Shown: positions 11,058 through 24,549 of the stretch, piece after piece | Numbering within the stretch: the first letter of the stretch is position 1 | How the letters are laid out: each line of letters starts with the position of its first letter | Assembly (NCBI GenBank): GCA_016490735.1 | Contig: JAEMWC010000452.1 | Span: 352,501-416,500 of the forward strand | Source of the DNA: Pachyseris speciosa | Lineage: Eukaryota > Cnidaria > Anthozoa > Scleractinia > Pachyseridae | Reading direction: 5' to 3' | Length of the DNA: 64,000 nucleotides | Notes under the pieces: model-generated | The model's input: the letters and a program-made list of their open reading frames with translations, nothing else | What the model was told of the DNA's origin: nothing | The model's database searches: none | Position numbers and translations under genes: made by a program

Positions 11058-13703
11058 GTTATTGTTATTGTTGTTATTGTTATTGTTATTGTTATTGTTA
11101 TTGTTATTGTTATTGTTATTGTTATTGTTATTGTTATTGTTATTATTATTATTATTATTATTATTAGTGAACCAATCTTTTTTCGTTCTAATAATACAGG
11201 ACAGTTTTCAGTTCAGTGAGAAACTTTGGTTTAGCTTTACTTCGCTGTGATTGGTTGGTAAATATCACGCAACCTTCTCAACCAATGAGACGCAAAACCG
11301 AAACTCATCGCGACTTGCATGAGTGCATTTTCCCGAGCTTGGCGCTCGTCACAAGTAAAATTGCTTAGAATTCTCATTGGCTCATTGCGCTGTTTGCCTC
11401 TGTTATGAATGGTCAGAGTAATTGGTTTGGTTTTGGTTTTATGACACTCAATGAAAATCGCTCCAATACCATGCTGATATTCAGTTCACCGAGCTGAGAC
11501 TCGAAGCCAGCCCGGCTCGCGCAATCACGTGTTTGCAAATGCATATTAGCAACAGTGAGCGTCGCAAAAACGTACATGTTCGACTGGAACCATTTTAGCG
11601 ACCTTCACATACGAGAACTTGTATCGGTCAAATAGCGTCTCAGACACTTGATGGTTTTACCTCTTCACAAATCCGTGCAAGGTTGAGTTCATTGTTCTTT
11701 CTCTGTTCTCTAAGCCTGTCAGCCACAAAGTCTACTACCTCTTGACTCCCTTTCACATTCCTGTTAAAAAAGGTTAAGTCATTTCTGTAAAAGAACAAAT
11801 GCCACATTGGTCGGTATGACCCCGTTGAGGGAAAAAGTTCGTTTCAGCTCTTCCTTAATTAATATTAATATTGATATTGACAACAACTTTTCATTACAGC
11901 TTTAAGTTACGTCTTTGATTAAAGTAGAAGATTCGTGATTGTCCGAGGCATACACTCAGTGTGGCGTTCATTTAAATTTAGCGAGAACTGCGCATGCGTC
12001 ACACTTTTCACCGCTGCGAAGGTAAATCAGCATAGAGTAAATTATGTACTTGTCGAATGAAGATGTGTCATGAAGATGTGAAAGATCGAAGATGTTTTTA
12101 CAGGTTTAACTCACCAAATCCCATCACAAGCAATGACCATAAACTCGTCAGCTCTGCAAAAGATTTATTTGTATTCAACAGTTACCCCAGTTATTTAACA
12201 GTGTCAGGCATGGGAAACATTCATTGAAGTTCTTTGGACCACGACTTTGGTCCAATATTAGAAAAAGAGATCTCGCTAGCTTGGTGGAGAGCGACCTTTG
12301 TAATGAAACTGCCCCACGTGCAGTTGCTAGATATAGATTATATAGATAAAAAATATAGATTTTAATTAATTAAGTTTTAATTACTTGATATGATCTTTAT
12401 TATTATATATAGTCATTGTAGCCTAAGGATTTTGTTATTGTAAATTCTAAAGATTATTGTACGTTTTTAGTAGGATAGCGTCCCCGATTAGTAAGCCTAT
12501 TATAGGCTAGCTAGAAGATTGACACTGAAATAAAGTTATTATTATTATTACTATTATAGCTGTAAAGGGACATCCTCTCAGTTCCACAGCCATTTATCTT
12601 ACAGATCAGCTAACAACCAAATCGAAAGATCAACAACTGGCTATTTAGTCCCTGGTCACACTTTTCGGCCTAAAGTCGTCATAGTGAAGTGAACGTACTT
12701 TCTAGAGTAACTATTTTACCTAAAACGTTTATCAAGTTTAATGAGAACATCGAAATAAAATGTCGAAGTCGTTTAACTCACTCTGTTACTTGTGTTTGTT
12801 TGACATCAGGTACAGCGGTGATCTGTTGTTCATGTGCAGAAAGCTCGGACTGTAATTTATAGCTGTGATCACCTAGGAATCGAAAACCACGCAACTTAGT
12901 ACTTCATTACTAAAAAACATCAAATGACCGAATTTTTTTACATTATTATTAGTGGCCTTAAAAGATCAAACAGTTGCAAAACTCGACCAAGAAATTTCTT
13001 CTATTCAAACACAGCGCTAAACTACGGTGGCCCACAAGTGCACTCCGAATTCCAAATGACACTCCATATTTTTAAATACACTACTCCGAATTCTCAAACC
13101 TCACTCCGAATTCTAAAAGATCACTCCGAATTCTAAAACTTCACTCCGAATTCTAAAAGCTCACTCCAAATTCTAAAAACTCACTCCGAATTCCAAAACT
13201 TCACTCCGGAGTCCAAGAGCTCACTCCAAATGTTAAATGCTCACTCCGAATTCTAAAAACTCACTCCGAATTCGAAGACTCCACTCCGAATTCTAAAACC
13301 TCACTCTAAATTCTAAATGCTCACTCCGAATTCTAAATGCTAACTCCGAATTCGAAAACTTCACTCCAAATTCTAAAACTTCATTCCGAATTCTAAAAAC
13401 TCACTCCGAATTCGAAAACTCCACTCCCAATTCTAAATTCTCACTCCGAATTCTAAATGCTAACTCCGGATTCGAAAACTTCACTCCAAATTCTAAAACT
13501 TCACTCCGAAAACATGAGCGATTTGAAAATCAGGAATCCGGACAAGCCGGAGAATCGGATAACCGGAAAGTCTGAAAGCCACAAGTAGTAATGCTGCAAA
13601 ATATATAAAAAATATATGATTGGTCAAAATGTCAACAAAAGGTAAACGCTTAAGTCACTTGGAAACAACAATAACGAATTTTCAATCAGTCAGTGAATTT
13701 CTT

Positions 13704-13749
<46 letters not shown>

Positions 13750-13781
13750 GGAGTGAAACACGAAAATTTGGTTTATCAACG

Positions 13782-13812
<31 letters not shown>

Positions 13813-13899
13813 GGATTCGATTAGCTGATGTTTCGAGCGTTAGCCCTTGGATTCGCCCCGACGAAGGGCTAACGCTCGAAACATCAGCTAATCGAATCC

Positions 13900-13930
<31 letters not shown>

Positions 13931-16900
13931 CGTTGATAAACCAAATTTTAGTGAATTTCTTTACCTTTACTAGTTTTTCTCTGAACCAAAAGTATCTACT
14001 TCTCTAGAATTGAAAGTTTTTGCAATTGTTTACAAACTTCGAGAGATGAACCATTCCAGGACATCTCCAAAAGACAAATTAAAATCAGCTTAAAAACAAA
14101 ACTATAAATACACAGCAACTAACGAAAACAATTTATTTATTTATTTATTAAAAAGACGTTGAATGTTTATGGGGGCTGTGGGTGAGGATTTTGTTAGCGC
14201 TTTCGTTTATGTACAATCTTTCAAGAACGTCTTTCGAGTTTATGAGCCGTCTTTTATTGTTCAATTTTTTAGTGCTCTTTTTTCTCTCGGGAATTTCCAA
14301 GAGTCGCTCCTTTGCTGAAATAGTGCGGAGAAGCGATGCTCCAAGGCAATGTGGTGCCCAATATACCTTTACACTTTTAGATATCAACCTCGTGAAATCC
14401 CATTCCGGTACTTTCCGCCTCGTGCAACTGATCAGTCCGTCAGGCCTACCCTTACAGTAGGCCATAAACTTGGTTATTCTGCTCCAGGAAAGATAGGAAT
14501 TCTTTTCACTCCGTTTTTTTTCTGTAAGGGCCGCTCTGCATGGTTTTCTTAAGGGAAAACTTGTACAAATAGAGTGTGGGATGTTCAGTAAAATCCCGGT
14601 CAGCTCGTTTAACTGTATGCGGCCTTTCTGAATATTTATCCCTCCATCCCTCCGCATCCACTCATTGGATAGACCTGGATAGCCTGCGCACAGACGTCTA
14701 CTACTTCCTTTGTTGTACGCGACAAAGGAAATAGCAGACGACTGCGCGCAGGCTACTCATTGGAAGGAAAAAACTAAGGCCTAAAAAGGCTCCACTCCTC
14801 TGTCGCCTACCCCATTCTGTAAGACATCAATCGTCTTCTCCGATTCTTTTAACCCTCTTATACTGATTTTATCGAAGGCCCCATTTTAATTATTTGTGCT
14901 CAAGATGTCTTTGGGTTTTTTTTATGTTCCAGAATGTTCTGGGATGTTCCGGGACGTTGGGGAATGTTCCATGTTCCTGAGTTTGTTGACCGTCCTTACT
15001 GGTCTGTACATTCTCCATTAGTTAACAAATCAGTTTAAAAATAAACATCCCATGGGAACAGTTCATTCTGATTGGCTCATTTTTCTGGGTTCATAAAGGA
15101 GGGCTTCATTTGAAACACTTCTTCTCTGAGCTCGCGACCGAATTTTGAAATGTTCTTTACATGTAGAAGTAAGAACGTTTTCCATTAATTTTTTGTATGG
15201 TGCAATGCTCTCCTTTACTTCAACTGCTTGTGGCGCAAATGTGAGACGTTAAAACGGGCCGGGAATTTTCGGATCGACGCCCGGATCCCGTTACAGTGAA
15301 TATTGATGTCTCCTTTTGACGCTTGTATCTGCAGTGCGGTCATTAAGGGCCGGGGAAAGGGGAATTTCTCCGGCCAGTTCTGATAATTCTGGATTAGGCT
15401 GCCGGCTACTTTCATAGAAAAACAGCATATTAACTATATGACAACAGCTGGATTCCCCGGCTACTTTTTGCACATCGCGCCTTGTTCAAAACTTAGTGGC
15501 AGCCCTGAGATTATCTGTCAAAACGCCACTGCTTGTGGACATCTTTCTGGCTCCTAGCTCGCTCATACTCATAAGACAATCAACGTGCGACAAGTTACAG
15601 AGAAAAACAAAACGAAACATCTAAGTTTATCTACACGACGTTATACACAGACAACTTCATGCAAATCCCGGCAACGGAATACAATGATACACAATAGCAT
15701 TTTGACACCAACTTCTTCATGTCATATAGAATAGTCACCACTGTAAAGAGTCAGATCATTTGAAGAAACAATTTATTTGAAATATTTTCCTTTATCTCAT
15801 CAAAACATAATTATGTAATAATGCTGCAAAACTGTGATGAGAAGTAATTTCTGATTTCCGGCCTTCCGGTTTTCCGGATTCCTAGTTTTCCACACGCTCG
15901 AGGTTTCGGAGTAAAGGTTAGAATTCGGAGTGAGCGTTTAGAATTTGGAGTGAGTTTTTATAATTCGGAGTGAAGTTTTTGAATTCGGAGTGAGCATTTG
16001 AGCTTTTCGAATTCGGAGTGAAGTTTCAGAATTTGGAGCGAGCTTTTGTAATTCGGAGTGAAGTTTTCGAATTTAGAATTCGGAGTGAGCATTTAGAATT
16101 TGGAGTGAGCTTTTAGAATTCGGAGTGAAGTTTTTGAATTCGGAGTGAGCATTTGAGCTTTTCGAATTCGGAGTGAAGTTTCAGAATTTGGAGCGAGCTT
16201 TTGTAATTCGGAGTGAAGTTTTCGAATTCGGAGTGAGATTTTAGAATTCGGAGTGAGCATTTAGAATTTGGAGTGGGCTTTTAGAATTCGGAGTGAAGTT
16301 TCAGAATTTGGAGTGAGCTTTTAGAATTCGGAGTGAAGTTTTCGAATTTGGAGTGAGATTTTAGAATTCGGAGTGAGCATTTAGAATTTGGAGTGGGCTT
16401 TTAGAATTCGGAGTGAAGTTTCAGAATTTGGAGTGAGCTTTTAGAATTCGGAGTGAAGTTTTCGAATTTGGAGTGAGATTTTAGAATTCGGAGTGAGCAT
16501 TTAGAATTTGGAGTGAGCTTTTAGAATTTGGAGTGAAGTTTTCGAATTTGGAGTAAGTTTTTAGAATTCGCAGTGAGCATTTAGAATTTGGAGTGAGCTT
16601 TTAGAATTCGGAGTGAAGTTTTAGAATTTGGAGTGATCTTTTAGAATTCGGAGTGAGGTTTGAGAATTCGGAGTAATGTATTTAAAAATATGGAGTCATC
16701 ATTTGGAATTCGGCGTGCACTTGTGGGCCACCGTACTAAACGCAGTAATTTTCTAAAAATGTTATCCAAGACGCTGACGATGAATGGGACTTTGCATTAA
16801 CCAGCTAGACCGAACGTCCAACATGGCGTTGCTCACTTTGACTACATCGTAATCCGTAATGTTTATTTTTATTCTCAAGAACAAAAGGATTTGAAACAAA

Positions 16901-19900
16901 CTAGTGGCTACTAGAAGCTTTACGTCTTACATTATCGTTACATTCACTTGTTTGGTGCCAAGAAAAATGCTACATTGCGAGCACAGGTCGTCAGTTGACC
17001 TGACCAGATATCTTTAAAGGAGAATTCATGACGCGATTTAAAAACAACCGAATTCCAGGACAAACGAGGAAAGAGTTTCCTTGACATTTCTTTAAAAAAA
17101 ACTCATGTGTTTACATTTTTCCCCGTGGGGGGGGGGGGGCACTTCCTAGTAATAGGCTAATGGGGATGTGCCGCTGGATGGGGTGGCATTTTCACCAATG
17201 GATTGACTGTAATGGGGTTGCATTTTCAATAGAGTTACTAGAATGGGGTCGCACATTTTCGGGACATGTACCAGAATGTTTGTACTGTAGGTGAAAAGTA
17301 AAATGTTTTACATTCAGTTTAACAACATATGTGTCAATTCATTTTAGGATGACCTAGTACTTGAAAGGTAGATGCATAAACAGGTGACTAAGTTGGGATC
17401 ACGAAAATTACATTTTCCCAAAAGTGACTAAGATGGGGTCTATATTTGGCCACAGAATAGACTAGAATTGGGTAGGGGTTCTGAGAGGCCAGCCGCACAT
17501 ACCCAGTAGAAATTGGTCCAAGTACCCCCCCCCCCCCCGGGCATTTCTCCACGACATACCTAAAGCTCTTGACAGATTTAGCCCGCCATTCACCCTCCCC
17601 TCGCAGGTAACTTTTCCGCCAGCCTTGTGGATTCTATTCAGCTCATGCTCGTCCTCTGGTTTATGGTCCATGGACATTTCCAGCGCGATACCATTGCGAC
17701 ATAAGACGCACCGGGAATCTCCCACATTGGCGACCGTTAGCTGGTTCTTGCGTAACAAAGCAACGATGGCTGTGGTCCCGCTGTCATACCCAACCTACCA
17801 GCAAAACAATTGTAAATCTAAATACTTGTAGCTGATTTTTGTAAAACAAGGTCGATTAAAATGAAAATTGCGATGCTTTTACCGTAAAATGGTGCGCTGA
17901 AACGACGGTTTAACACTTTTAAGCCCTATTTTCACGGCAAAATGAATGTTGTTGTAAATGGAGCGTTAGTCTCAATTGGCCATGTTCTAAACGAGTAAGG
18001 GCCTGGGAACGAATCCAAATTTCATTGAAAATCAATGAAATTGAACTAAATCGATTCTCACATGAAAGGGTATCTCAAAATAAGCAGTTTCAGCAAGTTT
18101 GAGTACGTTTGGTTGAAAAGCCGCCAGATAACATACATTTAAAACTTAAAAAATCCCATACAAATGTCTTTATTTCGGAAAGTGTGTCCCTCCAAACCAT
18201 ACAAAGTCTCTAATTTTCACAATTTTCAAAAGCATGTTTTTCAGCTCCAATACAACCGAACAGCGTCAAAGTTGGTTAGGTGACCAATTTTGAGATGCTC
18301 TTTCATGCAGTTGAAACAATTTTTTTCAATCGATAAATTTTAAAACCTCGTTCCCAGGCCCTTACTCGTTTAGAACATGGCCAATTGTGAACAGAATCTA
18401 ATTTCTCCCATAGGGGTCCCAGACAGTCTGTTTGTGTAACATTTGTGATTTGATAGTAAATGTATGGGAATTATCGCATTTCTCTATGCTGTAGCGACGA
18501 ATCGCTAAATATTGAACAACGCTGAATAAAAGTTAAATTGCCTTGCCTATGGTGTATTGTCGTCGTTCTGTCTCAGTAGTGACATTTTAAGCGATTTTGT
18601 CGGGTTTTGTTTTCGCCGCCGACTGTGACATCATCATGAGTCACAGTCGGCGGCGAAGACAAAACCCGACAAAATCGCTTAAAATATGACTAACCTAACT
18701 AACTAACACTAACCCAGCTAACTAACCTAAAATACTAATTAACTACATACTAACAGCTGCTTTACAAGGATGCCGTGTTAAAACTCATTCAAAACTGTGG
18801 TGACGTAGGTTAAGTTTAAAATCATGTAAAGATGCTGCTGCACGAAGGCACGAAGATCACTGGGTAGGCTGTTCAACAACCCGGCTCCGCTGTAAGAGAA
18901 ACTCTTCTTCAAATAATTAGTGCGGAGCTGCGGAAGAGCCAATTTATTTTCAGTGTTCCTTAATCGATATGATGTTATGTCGTCTCAAAACACAAATCTA
19001 GAACTCAGATACTTAGGGGTCATCTCATTTGTACATCATAACAGCAGCTGATTCCAATTTTTTATATTTACGAGTTCACGCCAACCCAGTGCCCGGAAGC
19101 GTTCATCGATATTCGAAAATACGGGCTGTATGATTTTCGAGCTTCTAAAGCTTTTCAGAGAGACCACTGCCACACATTAGAGTAATGCCCCAGACAACAC
19201 TACCGACAGTAATTAAAATGTGGTTGAACTAGGCTTTCATATACATTAATTAATATAATAAAAGGTATAAGATGACGTATTCGTTTGATTGCGCCCAATG
19301 CAGAAGCAATCTTTTTGCAAATGTTCTGTATATGACATTCCCAGTTCATGTTTTGGTCGATGTGCACACCAAGAGATTTCGCAGAAGATAACTGCTTCAC
19401 TGAACGGCCATTTATACTGAAAGAAGGAATTCAGGAAATGTTGGTAACTTCTGTCTCGACGCAACTAACATGAACTCAGTATTTATTAAATTCAAGGTCA
19501 GTTTATTGGCTGATGGCCATGTGTACACCCTGTTTAAATCATAGTTAAGACAGTCATCAATATGTTTTAAATCTATGCTAGCGATGGTGAGGCTGGTGTC
19601 ATCAGCATACATTCTAGGTTGTGAAAAATACAGACAATTTGACAGGTCATTAAGCCTGGTTTTCATGTCGGGAAAATTCCAGACGGTCGGGGATTTCACT
19701 ATTTCCCGACCGCCCCAGAGTTATGCCGAGATAACGAAAACAGCAGAAATCTGGGACGCATCGGCAAAATAGAAACCTTCCCAATTTTCCCGATTTGGCC
19801 CCGACTATCCCAGACGATCGGGGATGTCTACGATCTCCAGTTTTCATTAATTGGCATAATCTGGGATGGTCGAGAAACAGTGAAATTCCCGATCGTCTGG

Positions 19901-22900
19901 GATTTTCCCCACATATGAAAACTAGGCTTTAATATATAGAGCTTTTACGGTAGTTTAAAGGAGCACTGTCACCGGGATTTTTGCTGTTTTTGGTTCAATT
20001 CTGCCAAAATTACTGCCTTTTACCTGTTATCGTGCAAAAAATGCTCCTACAGAATCAGCAAGAATCAGCAGGAAGAGCTAACCATAATAATTTTTTTGCT
20101 GATTTTTCAATGCATAGCTTGAAATTTTGAAAAAACTGGCAAGTTTTTTCAAATTTCAATCCATTTCCATCCTCGTCATCTTACATGGAATACAGAAGTT
20201 TATGGTGTCAACGCAGTACTACAGTCTTTGGCAACAAAACTAGACCATTATTTTAAGGTTTCCACTGATGCATTGGCAGTTTTAAGCTTTTTAAAGTGAT
20301 GGTACAATAGCGTGACACTGCCCCTTTAACTCACGGAAACCATTCTTAAATGCTTTTGGTTACGCATGGCCAGGATGAAAATGGTACCAATTTGGAAAGG
20401 TCGGAACGACGTTTTCAAGTTCTCCTTTTGCATTTTAGATGCAATTGGTAATAAATTAATGTGGTTCATTTTTTGCTTGTGGAGTTGCTTTTCTCTCACT
20501 GGCCAGGGACACCCAACGAGCAAAATCAATCAAAAGCTGTAGAAAAGCATTTTTAAGCACCTTATGGTAGAATTTGATCTGTTCGGATTCGTTAGCTGAA
20601 ACTTTTTTTTGATTTTATTTGTCCGAAAATGTTAGAGAACAAAATATTTCTTTGAGAAAACTCTAGCTGAAATGAACTTTCCAAGAACTTTCTAAGGAAT
20701 AATTTTCTTTCCGAAAATGCTAGCCGACTTTTTGACTGCCACAAACATCAAATCCAACCTTTCCGAAAATCTCAGAGGCTATGATTTCCAAATCGCGAAT
20801 CTTTTAGGCCACGTTCAAGTTACGAAAATCCGAGTGCACTCTTTAATCAACGCCGAAAGCCTATGGCGAACTACCCTCCACCGAACAGATATCTACCGAA
20901 ACATGTCGTTGGGTGCCCCTGGCAAAACCAGATTAATTTATTTGCTTGACACGCGGCTTGGATTGGGTAAGCGAATCATGGCAAAAGTTTGTCTAGTTTT
21001 GTCTCCATCTTGTAAATTACAAAGTGTCCTCCGATAACAGACCGGTTTGTCTACAGCCTGGTTCATGCGTGTGATTTAAACGCTTTTAGAACGAGGTTTC
21101 AGCCAAATGAACCTCTCCGCACGCATTCTAGGCATCATATGGAGGATATTCACAGACACTTCACGTGATTGAATGTACAGCAGCTAAAAGTTAGTACGAG
21201 AAGCATGTATGAGTGATTTTAAAAGTTACTGAGAAGGCGAGCGCAAGTTTGAGAACATTCAAAATTTACCTCATCTGAGCTTTGAATCGGCATTTCACTA
21301 TCGTCATCATCACCATCATCTTCATCATCATCTTCGTCATCATCGTCGTCATCATCTTCTTCTTCATCCTCCTGTTCATCCTCATCACCACCACCACCAT
21401 CATCATCACCGTCAATAGCCTCATCATCAGGAGCTTTCTCATCATTTTCACCTTTCTCATCCTTCAATTCTCGCGCTTCACTCGTTCCTTCGTCCCCGTC
21501 TTGTGTTTTTCCATCCTCAGCCTTATTTTTATCTTCCAAATCTTTCTCCTTTCCCACCTCTGCTTTTTCGTTTGCGTCGTTCTTTCCAGAAGATGAGCAC
21601 CCAGCGTCGGTCTCCGAGCCATTTTCTGTAATCTTTTCTTTTCCATTCTTGGAATCTGAAAAATAAGAAACATGTATGTTTGAGTGAAAACAGCAGCTTT
21701 GAGACCCGATTTCCGAAAGTTCTGGGACCGTAAGAAGCCCGATAATACTGTTTTGAAACTGTTCTTTTTTGTTTTAACTTAATCTGGGATAATTTGAGCT
21801 CAAAGCGTCTCTGACGCTTTCCAAAGCAGAAGAAAGATTTCAAAATGCACCTTCCAAATCACAGTAAAATGAATCTTGTTCGAGAAACATTGTGTACATG
21901 TACATAAAATATTTCTTTTTTTCGGGGCTGATAAGCTGTCAGGAATTTGAGAAACATTCTTGGTTTGTTGTATGTGACTGGAATTATTACTACCAAAAAA
22001 CATTAACATTGTTTCCCAGATTTACTCACCAAAATTTAGCCCCCTACCGCTATTTAAGCCGAGGTAACGCACGCCGTAATCTCTCCAAATGCATCTTTCT
22101 AATTTGGCACTGGTTCTCAACTGAATAGACCAGAACAAAAATACAAAGAACTGTAAGGAGAAATTAAGACTCGCGTATATCTGTACCTCACATCAAAGCT
22201 ATAACAGTAAGCTGGGGCGGAGGATGGGCACGCAGGCCACTGGAAGCTCACTCTACAATTTTACCTGGCTGACTACCAAAGGACAAATCAGAAATCTACC
22301 AATAAGGGCCAGGTTGTTCGAAAGCTGATTAACCCTAATCCAAGATTAAAAATTAACCAAGGAGTTTATTTCTCTATCCATGAACGTTGTTCAACGCTGA
22401 TATTCTGCAAAATGTTAGATGACAGGACGTCAATCCTGAAAAGCAAAAAGCAGCAAAAAGAAACTTTCGTCCAAAAATTCAAAACCGCAACCAAAGTTTA
22501 CGCTAATCCTGGATTAAGTTAATCAACTTTCGCACAACCAGGTCCGGAGATTTAAAGAGCTACATAACTGAGCTCCACCGTATCACATACATGTACCATT
22601 TTCGTTGGTGGTAATGCTTTTTTCTTTACTGCAATCCTTGTTTCCTCCATCTGCTTGGTTTTGATCATTCACTGCCCATTCTCTTTCAAATTCCTCATCA
22701 CCATTATCATCGCCTTTCGCCTTCTTCATCTGTCATGACATTTTGAAATTCAATAATGACAGGAAAACACACAGTCATCTCCTAACTGGGTTAACGAAAC
22801 ACACCATAACCTCTTGTTGCACATAGCTTAGCTGCTGCTTTGGAGTAAACAGTTACAGCTCAGGCACCAGATGTTCAAAATGTGGATAACTCTATTCAGC

Positions 22901-24509
22901 GGATAACTATCCAGTAGATAAAATGTATCAGTTGTAATATATTTATCGCCGCTGGATAACGACTTATCCACTGGATAAAGTTATCCACTCTTTGAATGAC
23001 TGGCACCTAGCTTCTAAGCTTGGTTACTAGTAGCTTTCTGCCCTAACGCCACAAGGAGAAATGTTCAGGGCTTTCAAGCTTACCTCAAAATTGGTTTACT
23101 TGACACAATCCAGTGGAGGATGACACAATGCAAGGGAGTTGCATCGGACCAACACTCACGGTCTTTAAAGAGAACCTCCACTCTTACAACAAATTGGACT
23201 AAATTGTAGGAAAGAATTACTAGATTTCAAATTTTGTTTTAAAACGTGGATAAAACATTTATGTGTACAAAAAAAATCGATATTATCATTGCCTATTTTT
23301 GCTTTTAAATTTCCTGGGCACGGCCATTTTGGATTTGATGAGATGTCATGGTTGCCCTAGCCTGTTCTAGGCTCTCGGTCAGTGGGGATGATCAAAAAAG
23401 AGGGCATGGGACAAGCAGGGTCTGGTTAAGAAAAAGGAGAGGGTCTTTCTATACCAGACCCCACTCGTCACTCGTTGCCTGGCTGAATTTTTGATTGTAT
23501 CCCCATTGACCGAGAACCTTGAACAGGCTATGGTTGCCCTATTGTTTAACACAAAGGATTTTCTGCTTCATTTGCTTCCTGACAACAGCTGCAACCATTA
23601 CACATCATCAAATCCAAAATGGTCGCACCCAGGAAATTTAAAAGTGAAAATAGGTGATGACCTCATTTTTTTTTTGTACACTTAAATGTTATATCCACAT
23701 TTCAAAACAAAATTTGGAATCTAGCAATTATTTTCAAAAATTTAGCATGAATTTTTTTGTAAGAGTGTAGGCTCCCTTTAAATAATCGAGGAGAAAGTGT
23801 TGCCTTTGTAATGGCATCTACAAACAGTTAGACTTTCTAGTCTTCTCAGATAAGGACAATAAACCATAGGTCCTGTCTCATAGCACTTCCACCTAACCTG
23901 TCTCTGTGGGACGTACAAGAACCACTATAGAGGTAACAAATCTCTAGCAGTGACCACCCCTGGTGTCTGTCCTATATTAATTGTAAACTGCACAGTCAAG
24001 CAGTCTGGTAAAGCGTTATAAATTATCCCTGAAAAGCCCTGATGGGGAGAGGATAATTAAGTTTGTATCTGTGTCTGTATCAGTTGACAACACTAGAGAT
24101 AATGGACAGATAATTGGAAGAATTGAGAGAATGATGGAAATGACAAATAAAGGAAAAGAGTTCTAACTTGAAGAAAAAGTGAGAAAGAAGTGGAAAAAAG
24201 AGGCCAGTAACTGAAAACAAGAAGGGTGAATCTGGCAGAAAAAGGACAAAGAAACTAGAAAAAAGGCAAAAGAACTGAGACAAAAAGGGATCAGAAGTTA
24301 GAGGGGTGGTATTTAGAGAAAAGGAGCGCTTGTTAAGAAGAATGCCTCTTGACACAATACATTCTAAAGTACAAACCTCTTTCATCTTTGCCAGTAGTTC
24401 ATGCAATGGTATCATGGCTTCTTGTTCCAATATTTCCAGATCTTCTTCCTCATCAAGATCCTTATCAAGACCTGCTAATTCCTTCAGCTCTGTTAAACCC
24501 TATAATAAT

Positions 24510-24549
<40 letters not shown>

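Larger units (their letters stand above)
13017..16741. mobile_element. Foldback element FB1 (13023-16735) with satellite TIRs and CTAAAC target duplication
   Basis: Outermost ends TACGGTGGCCCACAAGTGCA and its reverse complement bound the element. Each is followed by an inverted array of a ~20-bp unit built on ACTCCGAATTCTAAAA. CTAAAC at 13017-13022 and 16736-16741 flanks it. The interior (13510-15900) contains an 86-bp-arm hairpin, a core shared with FB2 (39773-41650), and no intact gene; a 169-codon minus-strand frame at 14148-14657 is unrecognised. It lies in PPM1G intron 7. Confidence 0.85.

Noticed and set aside
11056..11250. Poly-leucine ORF
   Set aside because: Translation of the SINE's TTA/TTG tail.
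13855..13895. Second hammerhead ribozyme candidate in the FB1 hairpin (GACGA, stem AGGGC-TAAC-GCTC, GAAAC)
   Set aside because: The core reads CCGACGA and not CTGANGA, and no stem I partner is visible; at best a dead relative.
20717..21037. 106-codon plus-strand ORF
   Set aside because: Mostly inside the 20501-20924 DNA element and runs out into unrelated intron sequence.
21282..21596. Hydrophobic plus-strand ORF opposite the acidic exon
   Set aside because: Antisense reading of Asp/Glu codons gives Ile/Val/Leu; a shadow of PPM1G exon 6.
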